A stretch of 64,000 nucleotides of DNA from Erigeron canadensis (taxonomy: Eukaryota; Streptophyta; Magnoliopsida; Asterales; Asteraceae), in contig NC_057764.1 of the NCBI RefSeq assembly GCF_010389155.1, forward strand, positions 39,254,275 to 39,318,274, written 5' to 3'. The translations under genes and the position numbers were made by a program. A model generated the notes under the pieces. The model saw only the letters and a list, made by a program, of their open reading frames with translations. It was not told the DNA's origin and ran no database searches. Each line of letters opens with the position of its first letter. Position 1 is the stretch's first letter. Below, piece after piece: positions 48,777-60,391 of the stretch.

Positions 48777-51700
48777 TTATTCTTTGAGAACTCCAAGTTT
48801 TCCCAATGACCCACGAATGTCGGCAACGCTAAACTGTTCGGGAGTCTGAATAACATTAGGGCTGTCTGTGGGAAACACATCGGAAAGTGGGTAGACTCTG
48901 TTAGCATGAAGCTGGTTGCTAGCATTGGCACCAACTCCCTTTAGTATAACAGATTTATGAACACCGCCAAGAAAACCTTCATAATCAGTGTCGCCACTTT
49001 CGCCAATGAAAACCACTACTTTTGATAAATCCATACCCCATCGGAGATATAAGTACCTGAAAAAATATCGTGTCACACAATATTACTAAAACAACAATCT
49101 GTTTAAGGGGAGATTCATAATTTTAACCACTGTGTGTGGCTTTCCGTTAAAACTAACCATTGTTATTGTAACATGTACCCAAAAGAAATATGATGAATCA
49201 AATGCAAAACAGAATCACCATCAAATGCAATGGAGACATAAATGCAAAAAGGATCCTCTTATCACAAATTGTAAAGATGAAACTAGTCTTCAGATTTTCT
49301 GTGCAAAATTACTCATCAGAAGGCGTGAATTGTTTATTTCCTTTTCTGTGTAAATCCACCACCATGGTGGCCTAGTTGTGAACATCATGTCATCTTTTCA
49401 AGAAGTTTGCAAAACTCACTAGGTATAATCTTTGGGGTGGACAGAGAAGGGTTGGAAAACGGCCACAGAACACTCCAGTCGGGCCGCGTACATTTGATTC
49501 AAAAATATCGCCCTCCCGGGCTAACCCAAACACAGAAAACCTCATTCGTTTACTGTTTACATACTTTGGCGGTTCCTACCAACTGTTAAAGTATCACTAC
49601 CTGTTAAAAGCGTGAAAGTGCTCATACAAGCCGTGTGACAGTGGTAACAGAATAGCATATAAAATTTGTCCTTAATTGATATACCAGCGGTGTCAACGTT
49701 TAATGGTCATTTAGATATATAAAATCTTTTATTATTCTGGTGAATGCCTATTATACCCTTCATAAATAATGAAAAAATATAGAATAATTTGTGTTGGTAA
49801 ACAGTAAACACCTAACTGTAGATCAAAGATTATACAAGAGAATACGATATATGTTGGTTTTCCTTTCTATTTATAGTTTTCTTCATATCCACGCGGTGGT
49901 GGGATGAGACTTTATGGCTGCTAGAGTTGAGAAAATGGTCAAACAACCAAACTTAGTCCCATGACCTGGCCCTTATCCGGTTCCGCGATCCGGTATTCAT
50001 TGCATGGACTGGTCAAGCACTACTTATGTCATAACAAAAGTATTATATAGTAATAACTAAAAGCATAAAGCTATTACTAAAATCAACTTACCAAAACTTC
50101 TTTAAAAGAGAAAGATAAGACCACTAGATCCAAACAGGCGTAAGGTTTTGGGTTAGTTAAAGCAAGTTAAGGCCCAATAAGTTAACACACTCAAACCAGG
50201 CCTCCAAGAGAGTGTCCTTCTGCATCTCTATAGGCTAGCAAGGTTTATCTAAGTATATAGATTGAGGTGCACTCTCAATATAATCTTGCTATTCCCATAA
50301 ATCATCTAAGCATATAGAGAAAAATAAATTTACAAAACAGATAAGCACCTGAGGGCTTGGGAACGAGAAGCCAACACTGGAATAACATTTATCTTCCTCC
50401 CATTTTGGCAGTAAATAACATGACAACGAAGAGCTTGAATTCTCATCATCTTCCGAAGTTCCTTTGCAGGAGGAACCTACAACCATAAAGTAAAATAAGA
50501 AATCGCAGTTCTTTAAAATCAACCAATTTTGACCAAAATTGCCACCCTTGGTAATAGATATACTTACAAGTGCTGGATTGTGAACATTGAAAGCATAACA
50601 ATAGTCAGTTGAAACAGATTCGTCTTCTGTAACAACATGTTCCTGTTTTTTATTCTCAGCTTTCTTGTCAATTATGGAAGAAGCCCATCGGACTAAAGTC
50701 TTCCTGAGCCCTTCGCCGCCCCACCGGTATTCAATATGAGAATGGTAATACAAGTCAAATACAAAGGGATTATCTTCTGAATGCGAAGATGTGTAATAAA
50801 GATCGGCACCACTATTGCAAATAAAAGCATCAAAATCAGAAGGATTAATTCCTTTTGAGACCAATAACGAATGGACTTCAGCCATCTGTAAAGATGTCGC
50901 CAATATAAATCCAATCAAACCTTCATTTTTCTCCTTAGCTACAGCCTCGAAAATCGTTATAACATTTTCGGAAAGTCCGTTGATATTATCATCATCAATT
51001 GCAACTACAAAGATATGCTTGCGTCTTCTCAATGCAGGGAACTTAGCTTGGTCGGGTTTTTCTACAGACGTGGTCCTTGAAGCACCTTTCATCATACCCT
51101 TTGAAATCGACATAACAGCATTCTCAAGTTTACTCTTTCTATCTTCAGAGTCAAACGGGCTATCAGAATATCCCTTATCACCATCCATTGAAAACTTCAA
51201 GTTCAGAGATATATCCTGCATATCTCTTAAAGAATCACTAGGTGATTCGGGTTCTGAATTATCATCATCGTCATCATCGTTTTTTAACCACCCCGGTTGC
51301 CTCGGTTTGCAACTTGCAATCCGTGAAAGATAAGTTTTACAATGTTCGGTCCATGAAAACAAGTGAATGTTTCTCAGCCCGTTTGACCTGCATTTTGACC
51401 AAAGTTGCTTATCTGCCACGAGCTTTAACAAGGCATCGGCAACTGACTGCTGATCATGGGGATCAACAAGTAAGCCATTGTCAAGTACCTGAAGTGGTAA
51501 CACAGTCACTTTGCAGGTTGAATTAATTCTCTCATAAAACATTATTTGTAAACCACATACAACTTACACGATGTATATCTACAGGACCTCCATTTTTTGT
51601 GGCAACCATTGGTAGCCCATGGGCTGCAGCCTGATCCATCACATTGAGTAATATAGTAAACTTATAGTAAAATAAAACAAAAACTTGAGAATCTAATCTC

Positions 51701-54700
51701 TAAAGATATCAAATAATAACCTCAATTAAAGTGAGTCCAAATGGCTCTATAAATGCCGGATTGATGAAAACGCCCTGCCAAGAAATGTAAAAGCAAGATG
51801 AGCATATCTCAAAACGTTTAGGTATTGGTTATCATACCATATTACTCATATATCTGTATATTGTATAACTTACCTTCGTCCTTGCGGCTAAACTGTAGAT
51901 ATCAGGTACCTCATTCTGCTTATGATGTTTAGGATATGCCACTTGACCATAAAGATCATACTTATCAATCATCTTAATGATTGAAAGAAGCATGGAAGCA
52001 CTGGTGCTTGACATTTCGTCAATGTTATCTCGGTTACCCATTATCAAAGTCTGTAAGATACAATTAAAAGTTAAACCCTAAAGACTAAAATAGCAGTAAA
52101 ATCCCAAAATTATGTAGCCCAGACATACAAGATTGGCAAGCTCCCGTAATGGACGACATTCACCAAATGCTTTTACTAAAGTTGCAAGGTTCTTTTTAGG
52201 GTCAGGCCTAGCGAGTGCAAGTATCATAGGCTTACGTGGGTTAGTAAAGAACCGCATTATCTGCACCACAAGAAGGTTAAGAATTTCATGAATTAATAAC
52301 AAGGTATCCTGATGAAGAAAAAAAAAAAGAATCAGCCTTCCATGAGATATGGCATTAACCTCAGCCCAGATAGGTGGGTCTGGAGAAGCCTGGCGATCTT
52401 CTGTTCCTTCGGTTTCACCATCCATATCACCATCATGTGGAATAATATGATTAAACTCCATTCCGGGAGGAATTACCTGCCAGCAATTGTAGCGGTTAGT
52501 TATGCTCAGACAGTATTAAGTATAAAGATGGTGAAGTTGAACTTTTGACAAGCGTAGGAAGGGCTAAAAGGTGGTGAAATGGGTTGATAGAGCTGGTTGT
52601 GTAACATGTCAAAATGGGCTTAGGTCAACACATGGTCAAAAAGAGCCAGATTGACCAGAACCACTTTTTCCCGGAAATTTTGAAACTTTTATAAAAAAAA
52701 TTAATATTATTTCGAAAAAACTTAATCTCTCTGATAAACTACTTCAGATGGTCTATGCATCAAAACTACACATTTAAGGTGTTGGGTGACTTCCAATCTA
52801 TTTTGACACATTTGACCAAGCTACGTGTTAATCTATTTTTACTTTACCCATTAAAGATAACACAAAACCCAATTAAACCCATTCATGAATAAATGGGTCG
52901 AATTTCCGGCTCTAACAGTAGCACACAACTAAATGATGGTGGACTTTACAAGTTGAAGCAATATGATGCATATGTAACCGCTAACAGCAGTGAGCAAATA
53001 TGTGTATATAGTAGGCACGAAGAGGAAAATAGAATCTGGATAAATAGAAGCAATGCTTGGCACTTACAACCATGCGAGGCATGAACCTTCCATAACAGCT
53101 CACGTTGCGCCTGATCCTAGCTCGAAGTTTACGTTCTAGAACCGGGTCAAAACCGTTATATAAGCGCCACTGTTCCTCTATTTCTTGTCTGGTACTGGTT
53201 ATGACTACCTCAGAGGCATCAAGAGTCAGCTCCTCAGCCTCTATCCTACGCATTATTTTATATGTATCATTTATTTCATCTTTAGATAATCTCCCTTGTC
53301 TTAATAGTTGTTCCAATTTATCTCGCCCAAGAGAGTGACCAGTGAAGAGCATAGGTACATTTAGAGCACCGGAAAGAAGAGCAGCAGAGTCACCAGCATC
53401 TGCATAATGACCATGGATAGCCACGGGCCAAACAGGTCGCCCACCACCAACTTGCTCACCCAAAACTTTGGACATCTGGATTATATGACCAAGTGCACCA
53501 TCAACAAATTCAGGTATATGAGGCCATAGGGACTCTTTGGGGATATATTTATCTTTTGGACCAAATGGAATACGGATGATATATGCACCACTACTCTCTC
53601 CCATTTCATCTGACAAACCATCAGAATTATGTGGAGAGAGCATCTCTGTTGGTTCACCATAACTCCAGTCTACTTCTGGAGATGCTACTTGTCTAGTAAA
53701 TAAATCGACTCGATAGACACCTGGCATCGAAGCTAAAGCCCTGGCAAGTTCCACAACATACTTAACCTGGAAGATGGCAAGAAAAAAATAAAAATTGATG
53801 TGTATTGTCACAAAAAAGTCGAGGTGGGTTCTTTGGCGAATCGGGTTACAAGTCAAAATTTTATTTTTCGGGTCAGGTCAGGCTGAGCAAAAACAACTTT
53901 AATCCAATTTTTTAAATGTTTATAAAATTTTCATAGAATATGATAATGATGTAATTTATGTGATAAAAACGATATTAAGAGGATTCAAATTTGTGCAATA
54001 AAATAACACTTTGGTTGACCTTTAACCCTTTGACGGTTTGACCCATTATCCCACATTTTAGCTATTTTTTAAAAAGAATTATTAAAGTTAGAACACGTCA
54101 CGAATCAACCCCTTTTTAAGTAAATTGGTTAAAACTGCCACCTCTTAAACAAATCTAGGAAAAGCAATTTCTATAATACTAGAATTACTCCAAATCAACA
54201 AGAAGAGCAAAAGCTAGACAAAGATAATTACAAAATCATAAAGTCCACCAGTATAAACATACCTGACCACCGGTATCAGAATCACGACCCAGCTCCATAT
54301 TTTCACCACGTATTAAACCGTGAAGACTGTAAAAGTTGTTGGTTCAAGGAATTATATATATTTTCAGCAAAGCTAGCAACGGGAAGTGCAGGATATAAAG
54401 CATTATTTGATATAATTTCCGCTCACTATCTAACATTCTAACATGTGGCGCGCTGATAGAAATCTATAATCATTATATACAGACTTCATTGAAATTCTAT
54501 TATAACAATGTGGGACTTGTAGTGATGCCCTACAATTCTTTTTCTTTACAAAAAGTTCTATGCAATATATGTACCATACTCTCGCAACAATTTTGGCAAA
54601 ATATTCTGGAAGTGTGGAAACACGAAACAGTACAATGTCTTAATGCTACAATTGCATGCATAAACAACGATAATATTCTTGATCATTTCAAATTCAATGC

Positions 54701-56108
54701 CCATAGTTAAAATATTATCTGGTTATTTAGAATTATGAATTTACTCAAGATTTGACGTTAACAAAGGATATACCCTACCTTATCAGTACAAGGTACAGTT
54801 TTTTCCCCTTCTGTTGATTAGCCCAAGCCTCCATTGCATCCGCTGAGCTAACTCTGGGCAAACGACCTTTGTGACCATCACCGTGAGCACTTACATCACT
54901 GACAGTGTCTCCTTTCTCCCCCTCTGATAGATCTTCTGACATATCAGCCACAGCTTCCCTCCGACCCCGTTCGCGCTCAAGGCGACGTTTGGTCAATCTT
55001 TGTGCTTCCTCACCCTCAAGCTAGCAAACAAAACGGGAAGCACCTTAACGTAAGTAAAATGCAATAGCATACAGCATATACATAAAGGTACACGGTAGGG
55101 AGGGCGAACCACACCATCCCCATCCCCATGGTGCTCCTCATCATGTTACCATGCCCTGTGGGGTTTTTTAATTAACTAAAATTAAATTGTGGTCCTCACC
55201 ATGGAAAAAACTGTTTACTCTAGTGCTGATGTGACCAGTCTTTGCGTGATCACCTCAGGGTGATTACGCCAAGCTCTCTAATAATTGATACGGAGTAAGA
55301 TATATAACTACAAATGGTGATTCCCATACACTAGTAAGTATAAAGTGATTACTGCTACAAGCATACCGGTTGTTTAAAGGCACCACCTTTTAAAATACTT
55401 TATCAACTTTGAATCGCCTATTCAACAGGCGGCAAAACGACAACGATATACATTTCAAAATCCATGTTCTAACATGATTATCCTTAACATATTGTTCATG
55501 AAAAAGGTTAATCAATCCAAGCTTCAAAGTTCAAATTAACCTTTTTTTTTTTAATAAACAAAGTTTAGTCCAAAAAATCAACACAAACAGACATTGTACT
55601 ACATAAAATTTCCTTCAATACTATTAAATACAAGTTTTTAAAAAAAGACCAATATTACTATATTAGTATATAGTAAAATAAAAATTACCATAAATTATTA
55701 TAAACGAAAATATTTAAAAGGAAAAAGAAAAAAACCTGTTTTTTCTGTCTGGCCAAATTCCAAATCCTCCAACACATGTTCTCAAGCCTAGTATTTCTCT
55801 CTTGAGGGCTCCTTGTTGCTTGTGCCTGTATCAATCCACACACACACACACATACATATAGATACAGATCAATATATACATGTACAGAATGATTAACGAA
55901 AAAAGATGAAAAAAGGAAGAAACTTTGCCTTGACCCAAGAACGATGAAGATCAGTTTCATCAAAACCAATAACATTATCAACAAAATAACGAGTAGGACT
56001 AAACCTCCCTCTTTCACGAAGAAGCAAAGATGATTTTGCATCGTCAAGTCCAGGACCCACATCCAGAATTGCTTCCAAGTAACTGTTTATCCAGTCATTA
56101 CCCGCCAT
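48777..56108 (-). CDS. SPS: sucrose-phosphate synthase (family A type)
   Basis: Thirteen exons join in frame to 1,048 residues, full length for the family: 55929-56108, 55736-55825, 54779-55020, 54263-54326, 53068-53766, 52360-52476, 52129-52260, 51874-52050, 51721-51774, 51568-51630, 50568-51488, 50349-50476, 48777-49056. It makes sucrose-6-phosphate from UDP-glucose and fructose-6-phosphate in the cytosol, the controlling step of sucrose synthesis. The N-terminus [20 protein letters not shown] is diagnostic. The GT-B core has [40 protein letters not shown] and the E-x7-E motif EPFGLTLIE (E577, E585). The phosphatase-like C-terminal region includes [14 protein letters not shown]. The Ser158-type inhibitory phosphorylation site is conserved ([14 protein letters not shown]148/S149). 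Intron 1 starts with GC instead of GT (separate finding). No disabling change is seen. Confidence 0.97.
49057..50348 (-). other. large intron 12 of SPS
   Basis: Phase 2 intron of 1,292 bases, the longest in the gene, GTGCTT donor and TTTTTTCAG acceptor on the minus strand. Short frames inside (49,132-49,589) show no recognisable domain. Confidence 0.7.
52556..52915. repeat. dispersed GGGTTGA/GACCCA-type repeat in an SPS intron
   Basis: Begins GGGCTAAAAGGTGGTGAAAT and closes CATGAATAAATGGGTCGAA. It is rich in GGTCAA, TTTGACC and AACCCATT words. Similar blocks occur at about 11,577-11,965, 15,350-15,665, 28,830-29,135 and 53,868-54,130, so it is a dispersed family, probably a non-autonomous transposon that favours introns and gene flanks. 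Confidence 0.4.
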
Positions 56109-57330
56109 TGCGGTGTTTCTCTGTGTGTGTTTAAGTGTGTGTGAAGAAAGATGATTTGAATGAATGGGGGGTGGTGAATGTGAATGTGAATGATGTGTGA
56201 CGTTGGGGGAAGATGAGAGAGGGACAGGGGATCTGGTTACACGCGGCAGGGGGAGAAAGAGAATTATACTGCTGATATATAGGGATCTGTATCTATCTAT
56301 CCCTTTCTATTTTATTTTTTTTTTAAAAAGTATCCTTAGTGACCACTTATTAAAAAAACTTTACTCGGGTTTATTGTACGTAAGTAATCTGTTAAAATTG
56401 AACGAATCATGTAAGAAATTAACATGGCATCACCAGACATCTGATACATAGCCTAATGAGAAACCTCCACATTAACTTGTTTACACAATTCATTCAGTTT
56501 AAATAAGTTACTTACATACAGTGAACATGACTAAAGTTTTTTTCATACAAAACATAACATCCGTTATTGTAACTTCTCTTAAAAACTTAAACAAAAGTTA
56601 ACATCCGTCAGTTCTTATTATAGCTTTTAATATTTGTAAATGTTAGGGACCATTAATTTAAAAGTATTTAATGATAGGGATTATATTCGTCAAAAAAGTT
56701 AACATTTTTTAACGTTGGGGACTGTTACTGTAAGAGTATTTAACGACAGGGACTATAGCCGTCAAAAAAGATGCGCGCACAGAAATCGAGCGACGCTATT
56801 TATATATATACTAGATATGTCCCCCGGGCGTTGCCCTGAGAGACGTAACGTTTATTGTATATGATAACATGTAAAAATATAACGTGTGTTAGAAACATAA
56901 ACAACAATAATGTAATGACCTAAGAATTGATACGATTTTTATAAGGATCCTATTCCGAATGAAATTGAATGGTATCCAAAAAAACTAAGTGAGGCTAGCG
57001 TTTTTAAAAGAAATCTCTAGCCAACCTTTTTGCAAGAGATTTTTTTTGTTTTTTAAAAGAGCTTTTGTAGAAAAGGGATAAAAAACATTAGACAAAAAAA
57101 AACAAGAAAAAAAAAAGAAAAATTTCAAAAAGAAAAAAAAAACTGACGTTAATGATATTACGCAATTAATAAAAGATGTCGAATTATCCACCGAATCCTA
57201 TATTTCATCCAAGTCAAATGTGCCTTGGGTTTCACCTTATGTGATGGCCCCACCAAAATACCTAACTAAAAAGGTTTTGTGAGATGTCACGAATTCCGAT
57301 TAACGGTATTTAATATATATAGGGGTTGGG
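56109..57330. other. 5' flank of SPS and intergenic repeats
   Basis: Immediately upstream of the SPS ATG is a TG-rich leader (GTGTGTG at 56,123-56,145). At 56,640-56,775 two diverged copies of a unit GTTAGGGACCATTA ... ATTCGTCAAAAAAG lie about 70 bp apart. At 56,810-56,845 is an ACTAGATATGTCCC start followed by the hairpin-prone CCCCGGGCGTTGCCCTG. Repeats of this look are common transposon ends in plants. No gene is visible. Confidence 0.4.
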
Positions 57331-57522
57331 TATTGTAAAACAAGTATTAAAGTAAAACAAATAAGACGTACATGATCTTGACCCTTGGATCATGGTTAAA
57401 TTGATGCACGAAGATTCACGAAGCAATTGATGCACAATGATTTGCTGCACGATGATCTTCAGTGAAGAAAAACCTATTGTTTTATTTGTTTTACTTTAAT
57501 ACTTGTTTTATTTTACCTAAAA

Positions 57523-57530
<8 letters not shown>
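57320..57530. mobile_element. MITE with 30-bp terminal inverted repeats
   Basis: A segment at 57335-57364 (GTAAAACAAGTATTAAAGTA ...) reappears inverted at 57482-57511 with 29 of 30 positions identical. Imperfect pairing extends outward to an AGG...CCT boundary. The ~115-bp core carries repeated GATGCACGA/GATTTGCTGCACGATGATC words. It is flanked by TA-rich DNA, including an (AT)n run at 57,525-57,555. No coding capacity. Confidence 0.7.

Positions 57531-57555
<25 letters not shown>
57525..57555. repeat. (TA)n microsatellite
   Basis: About fifteen TA units directly abutting the right end of the preceding MITE. Confidence 0.95.
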
Positions 57556-57561
<6 letters not shown>

Positions 57562-58820
57562 AAAATATCTTTAAAAATTATAAAAATGATTTTGTTTTAT
57601 CTTTTGAGAGTATTTTGATGTCTTTGTTCCAAAATATAAATCAAGAAATTTTTTATAGTTTGCACAATTATTAGAGCGTATAATGTTGTGTACTAAGACC
57701 AATGTTTTTTGTTCATTAACCTGATAATGTTCTTCTCAAGGTAACAAGGAGATCATTTCTTTTATGTGATTATATGAATATTGTTATAATTTTTGCTATA
57801 ATTTAAATTGTATTTAATTATTTAATAATTATAAAGTAAAAAATAATTGTGATTATGAAGTTAAATGCTATTATTATAATCACAAATTGTGATTCAGAAA
57901 CATAACATAATATCTTAACACAAAAAACTGATTGCTCTCTTATAAGTTAAAAACTTATCAATTTCTTTGAGATAGTCACAAAATTTATCTCAATAATTAC
58001 AATTATTATTATTATATTATATATTATATAATGTAAATGTATAGCATTATGACTTAACGTACAATCTCATTATTTTTGATAAAAACCTAAGTGAATTTGA
58101 GAAGAAAAAAAATCAACTCTATTTTAAAATAATAATTTTGAGAGAACAATATCTACGTATATATTTTTTTATAAATAGTCTTTGTTATGACTTCATAGAT
58201 AAACATAATCTATTGATTTCCTTACTTTCATCAAGCTAGTGTCAATGATATAGTAATTCGAAAGATTAAGCTAATCTTTTTTTAAAAATTATCCATGTCA
58301 ACTAATGTAGTGTAAGCTTGCATGGCATATATATATATGCGTTTAAGAACCATAGTCATGGTGCATTCAATAACCAACACTAGGCCTACCATTTGACGAT
58401 GCACTTTTGGACTTTTTGGAAATTCAATTATTCCACCAAGAATATTCTATTTTAACAATTATTCATTGAAAAAGTTAACCAATGAATAACTTCTTAATTT
58501 TAATATTAAAATGTCCAAGGCGGGTCCTGGTGCCATCCATCGATATCACAACTTATGTGTTAAAATTATTCAATCAATCATTTTAATTAGGATTATACTT
58601 GACACATGCATTCGATACGTTTAATGTTGGCTTTTTTATGGTTCTCACTTCTCAATACTTAAATTTTTAGTTGTGATTGGATATATTGTTTGTTGTCTTC
58701 ATATGTCTTTGAACCTAGACATGCTATATAAAAAAGAGGGATGATATATATAGTATTATAGTATATACTCTAGATAAAAAAGACGTCTGGTGACCCGATC
58801 AGTTTTTTAGTAAAATGACC
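57556..58820. other. intergenic, no gene seen
   Basis: AT-rich DNA without a supported reading frame. No clear element ends were found. Confidence 0.5.
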
Positions 58821-58822
58821 AC

Positions 58823-58853
58823 ACTTTTTACAGCGAGGGTCGCTGCAAAAAGT
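58823..58853. repeat. CACTA-type subterminal hairpin
   Basis: ACTTTTTACAGCGA / TCGCTGCAAAAAGT separated by three bases, one mismatch in 14 pairs. ACAGCGA...TCGCTG palindromes followed by AAAAAG are, from what I know of plant CACTA transposons, typical of their subterminal repeats where the transposase binds. Confidence 0.6.
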
Positions 58854-58866
58854 CCATCATACGTAA

Positions 58867-58930
58867 CCGTACACTGTGGACTTGATGGTCCACAGTGGAC
58901 CATGTGGACCATCAAGTCCACAGTGTACGG
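58867..58930. repeat. perfect 27-bp inverted repeat with 10-base loop
   Basis: Arms at 58867-58893 and 58904-58930 are exactly complementary over 27 bases, loop AGTGGACCAT. The inner arm words GTCCAC/GTGGAC also pair within the loop region, so several alternative folds exist. It lies 14 bases after the CACTA-type hairpin and about 250 bases before the FAR1-like frame. Confidence 0.95.
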
Positions 58931-59182
58931 ACAGTTCTATAAATATAAACTATATGAGCGTCATTTTCGTTGTATCTTTCAGTATTATTATTACCATCTT
59001 TCGTTCTATCTTTCGTTCTAATATTATATCGTTCTTCTATCTATCTTTCAGTATTATTATTACTATATTTCAGTATTATCTATCTTTTTATATATATGTT
59101 TCTTCTATAGTTCTATATATATGTTTCTTCTATATAAATTGTAGATCTTTAGTATTATTATTATAGTTTATTATTATTTCAC

Positions 59183-60140
59183 ATGGATTTTGAAAGTATA
59201 TGGGGCGAAATGGGTACGGAAGGTTTTGAGCTTCACTTAGAAGAACCTGAAGAAGAATTTGAGATACCAGAGGCGGCCCCTCATTTTGACTACGACGCTA
59301 GGGTTTTCCACACCGATCAGGTATCCTTGTTAACTTTAAAAAAAACTAATTTAGGCAAATATCATTATTAGTTTATATTTAGTAGTATTTAATTTGTGTT
59401 TTGTTGTTAAATTTATTGCATATTTAAAATGTTAGATATTTATTAGTATACAAATTAATGATAATTTAAAAAAAAAAAATTAATTTAGGCAAATATCATT
59501 AATATATTTATATTTTAGTACTATTTAATTTGTGTTTCGTTGTTAAATTTATTGCAATTTTAAAATGTTAGATATTGCATATTTAAAATGTTAGATATTT
59601 ATTAGTATACAAATTAATGATAATTTTTAAAAAAAAAAACTAATTTAGGTGTTCGATTCACACGAAGAATTGTTCAACTGGGCCAAAAGTACAGGATTGC
59701 AGCTTGGTTATGTGTTAATCAAACGACGAACAACTTCCAACTTAGCTGGTGTAAAAAATAAAGTGACGATAGTCTGTAATCTTTCTGGGAAAATGGATGA
59801 TATGATAGGCGGGCTCGTTAAAAAGACACTTAAATGTCAGTGCCCCTTTAGATTAATCGGTCGTTTGACTGATGATGGCTGGAGGATAACCGTTGTAGAC
59901 GACACATATAATCACTATCCAGCTGAGAATCTGGAGGGTTACGCGTACGCAAGAAGGTTGACTGAAGAGGAGAGATTATTTCTAGAAGAAGAATATCATC
60001 GCGGTACTACGCCCCGTAAGATGTTAAAGCTATTGAAAGAAAATTTTCCAGGAAACTTGACCCGCAGTGATGACATTTACAATTTCCAAAAAGCTATGCG
60101 GAAGAAGGCGGCCGAAAAACATGGGAACACTCTAATGCAG
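59183..60140 (+). pseudogene. FAR1/MULE-type transposase N-terminal fragment
   Basis: Two exons join in phase 0: 59183-59320 and 59649-60140, giving 210 codons. The first encodes an acidic leader (MDFESIWGEMGTEGFELHL). The second gives VFDSHEELFNWAKSTGLQLG, a Cys/His-containing DNA-binding region (LKCQCPFRL ... TYNHYPAENLEGYAYARRLT) and TPRKMLKLLKENF. This matches the FAR1-type DNA-binding module of MULE-derived plant proteins. A donor follows (CAG|GTATAT), but no MULE transposase core or SWIM finger lies downstream. Instead an opposite-strand CACTA-type gene begins within 250 bases. I infer a truncated transposase gene or a captured domain. Whether it is transcribed is unknown. Confidence 0.65.
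59338..59648 (+). repeat. tandemly duplicated intron sequence of the FAR1-like gene
   Basis: A unit of about 140 bases (CTAATTTAGGCAAATATCATTA ... TTAATGATAATTT plus an A-run) occurs twice, the second copy with an extra internal duplication of TTTAAAATGTTAGATATT. Each unit boundary carries CTAATTTAG or TTAATTTAG, so the true acceptor at 59648 has at least two look-alikes upstream. Confidence 0.8.
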
Positions 60141-60270
60141 GTATATTATATCAAATTTACATATCTTTTTATTTATTTACTATGATAGAGTATCTGAAAC
60201 GACATATGTACGCCGTATTGTTCAAACGAAACAGGTTATGTTCAGTTTGCTTAAGCATCATTCTTTAATT

Positions 60271-60378
60271 TATACTTTTAAACACAAGTATATGTATTTA
60301 ATACATATATATCATAAGAAATATACATTATTTAACTTATACTTTTAAACACAAGTATATATATTTAATACATATATA
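60271..60378. repeat. 67-bp near-tandem duplication
   Basis: TATACTTTTAAACACAAGTA followed by TAT(G/A)TATTTAATACATATAT is present at 60271 and again at 60338. It lies between the convergent FAR1-like and CACTA-type frames. Confidence 0.85.
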
Positions 60379-60391
60379 ATTCATAACTAAC

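Noticed and set aside
50815..51333. 172-codon plus-strand frame within SPS
   Set aside because: It lies wholly opposite SPS exon 11, whose protein is unmistakable. The Ser-rich translation is the complement of the coding strand.
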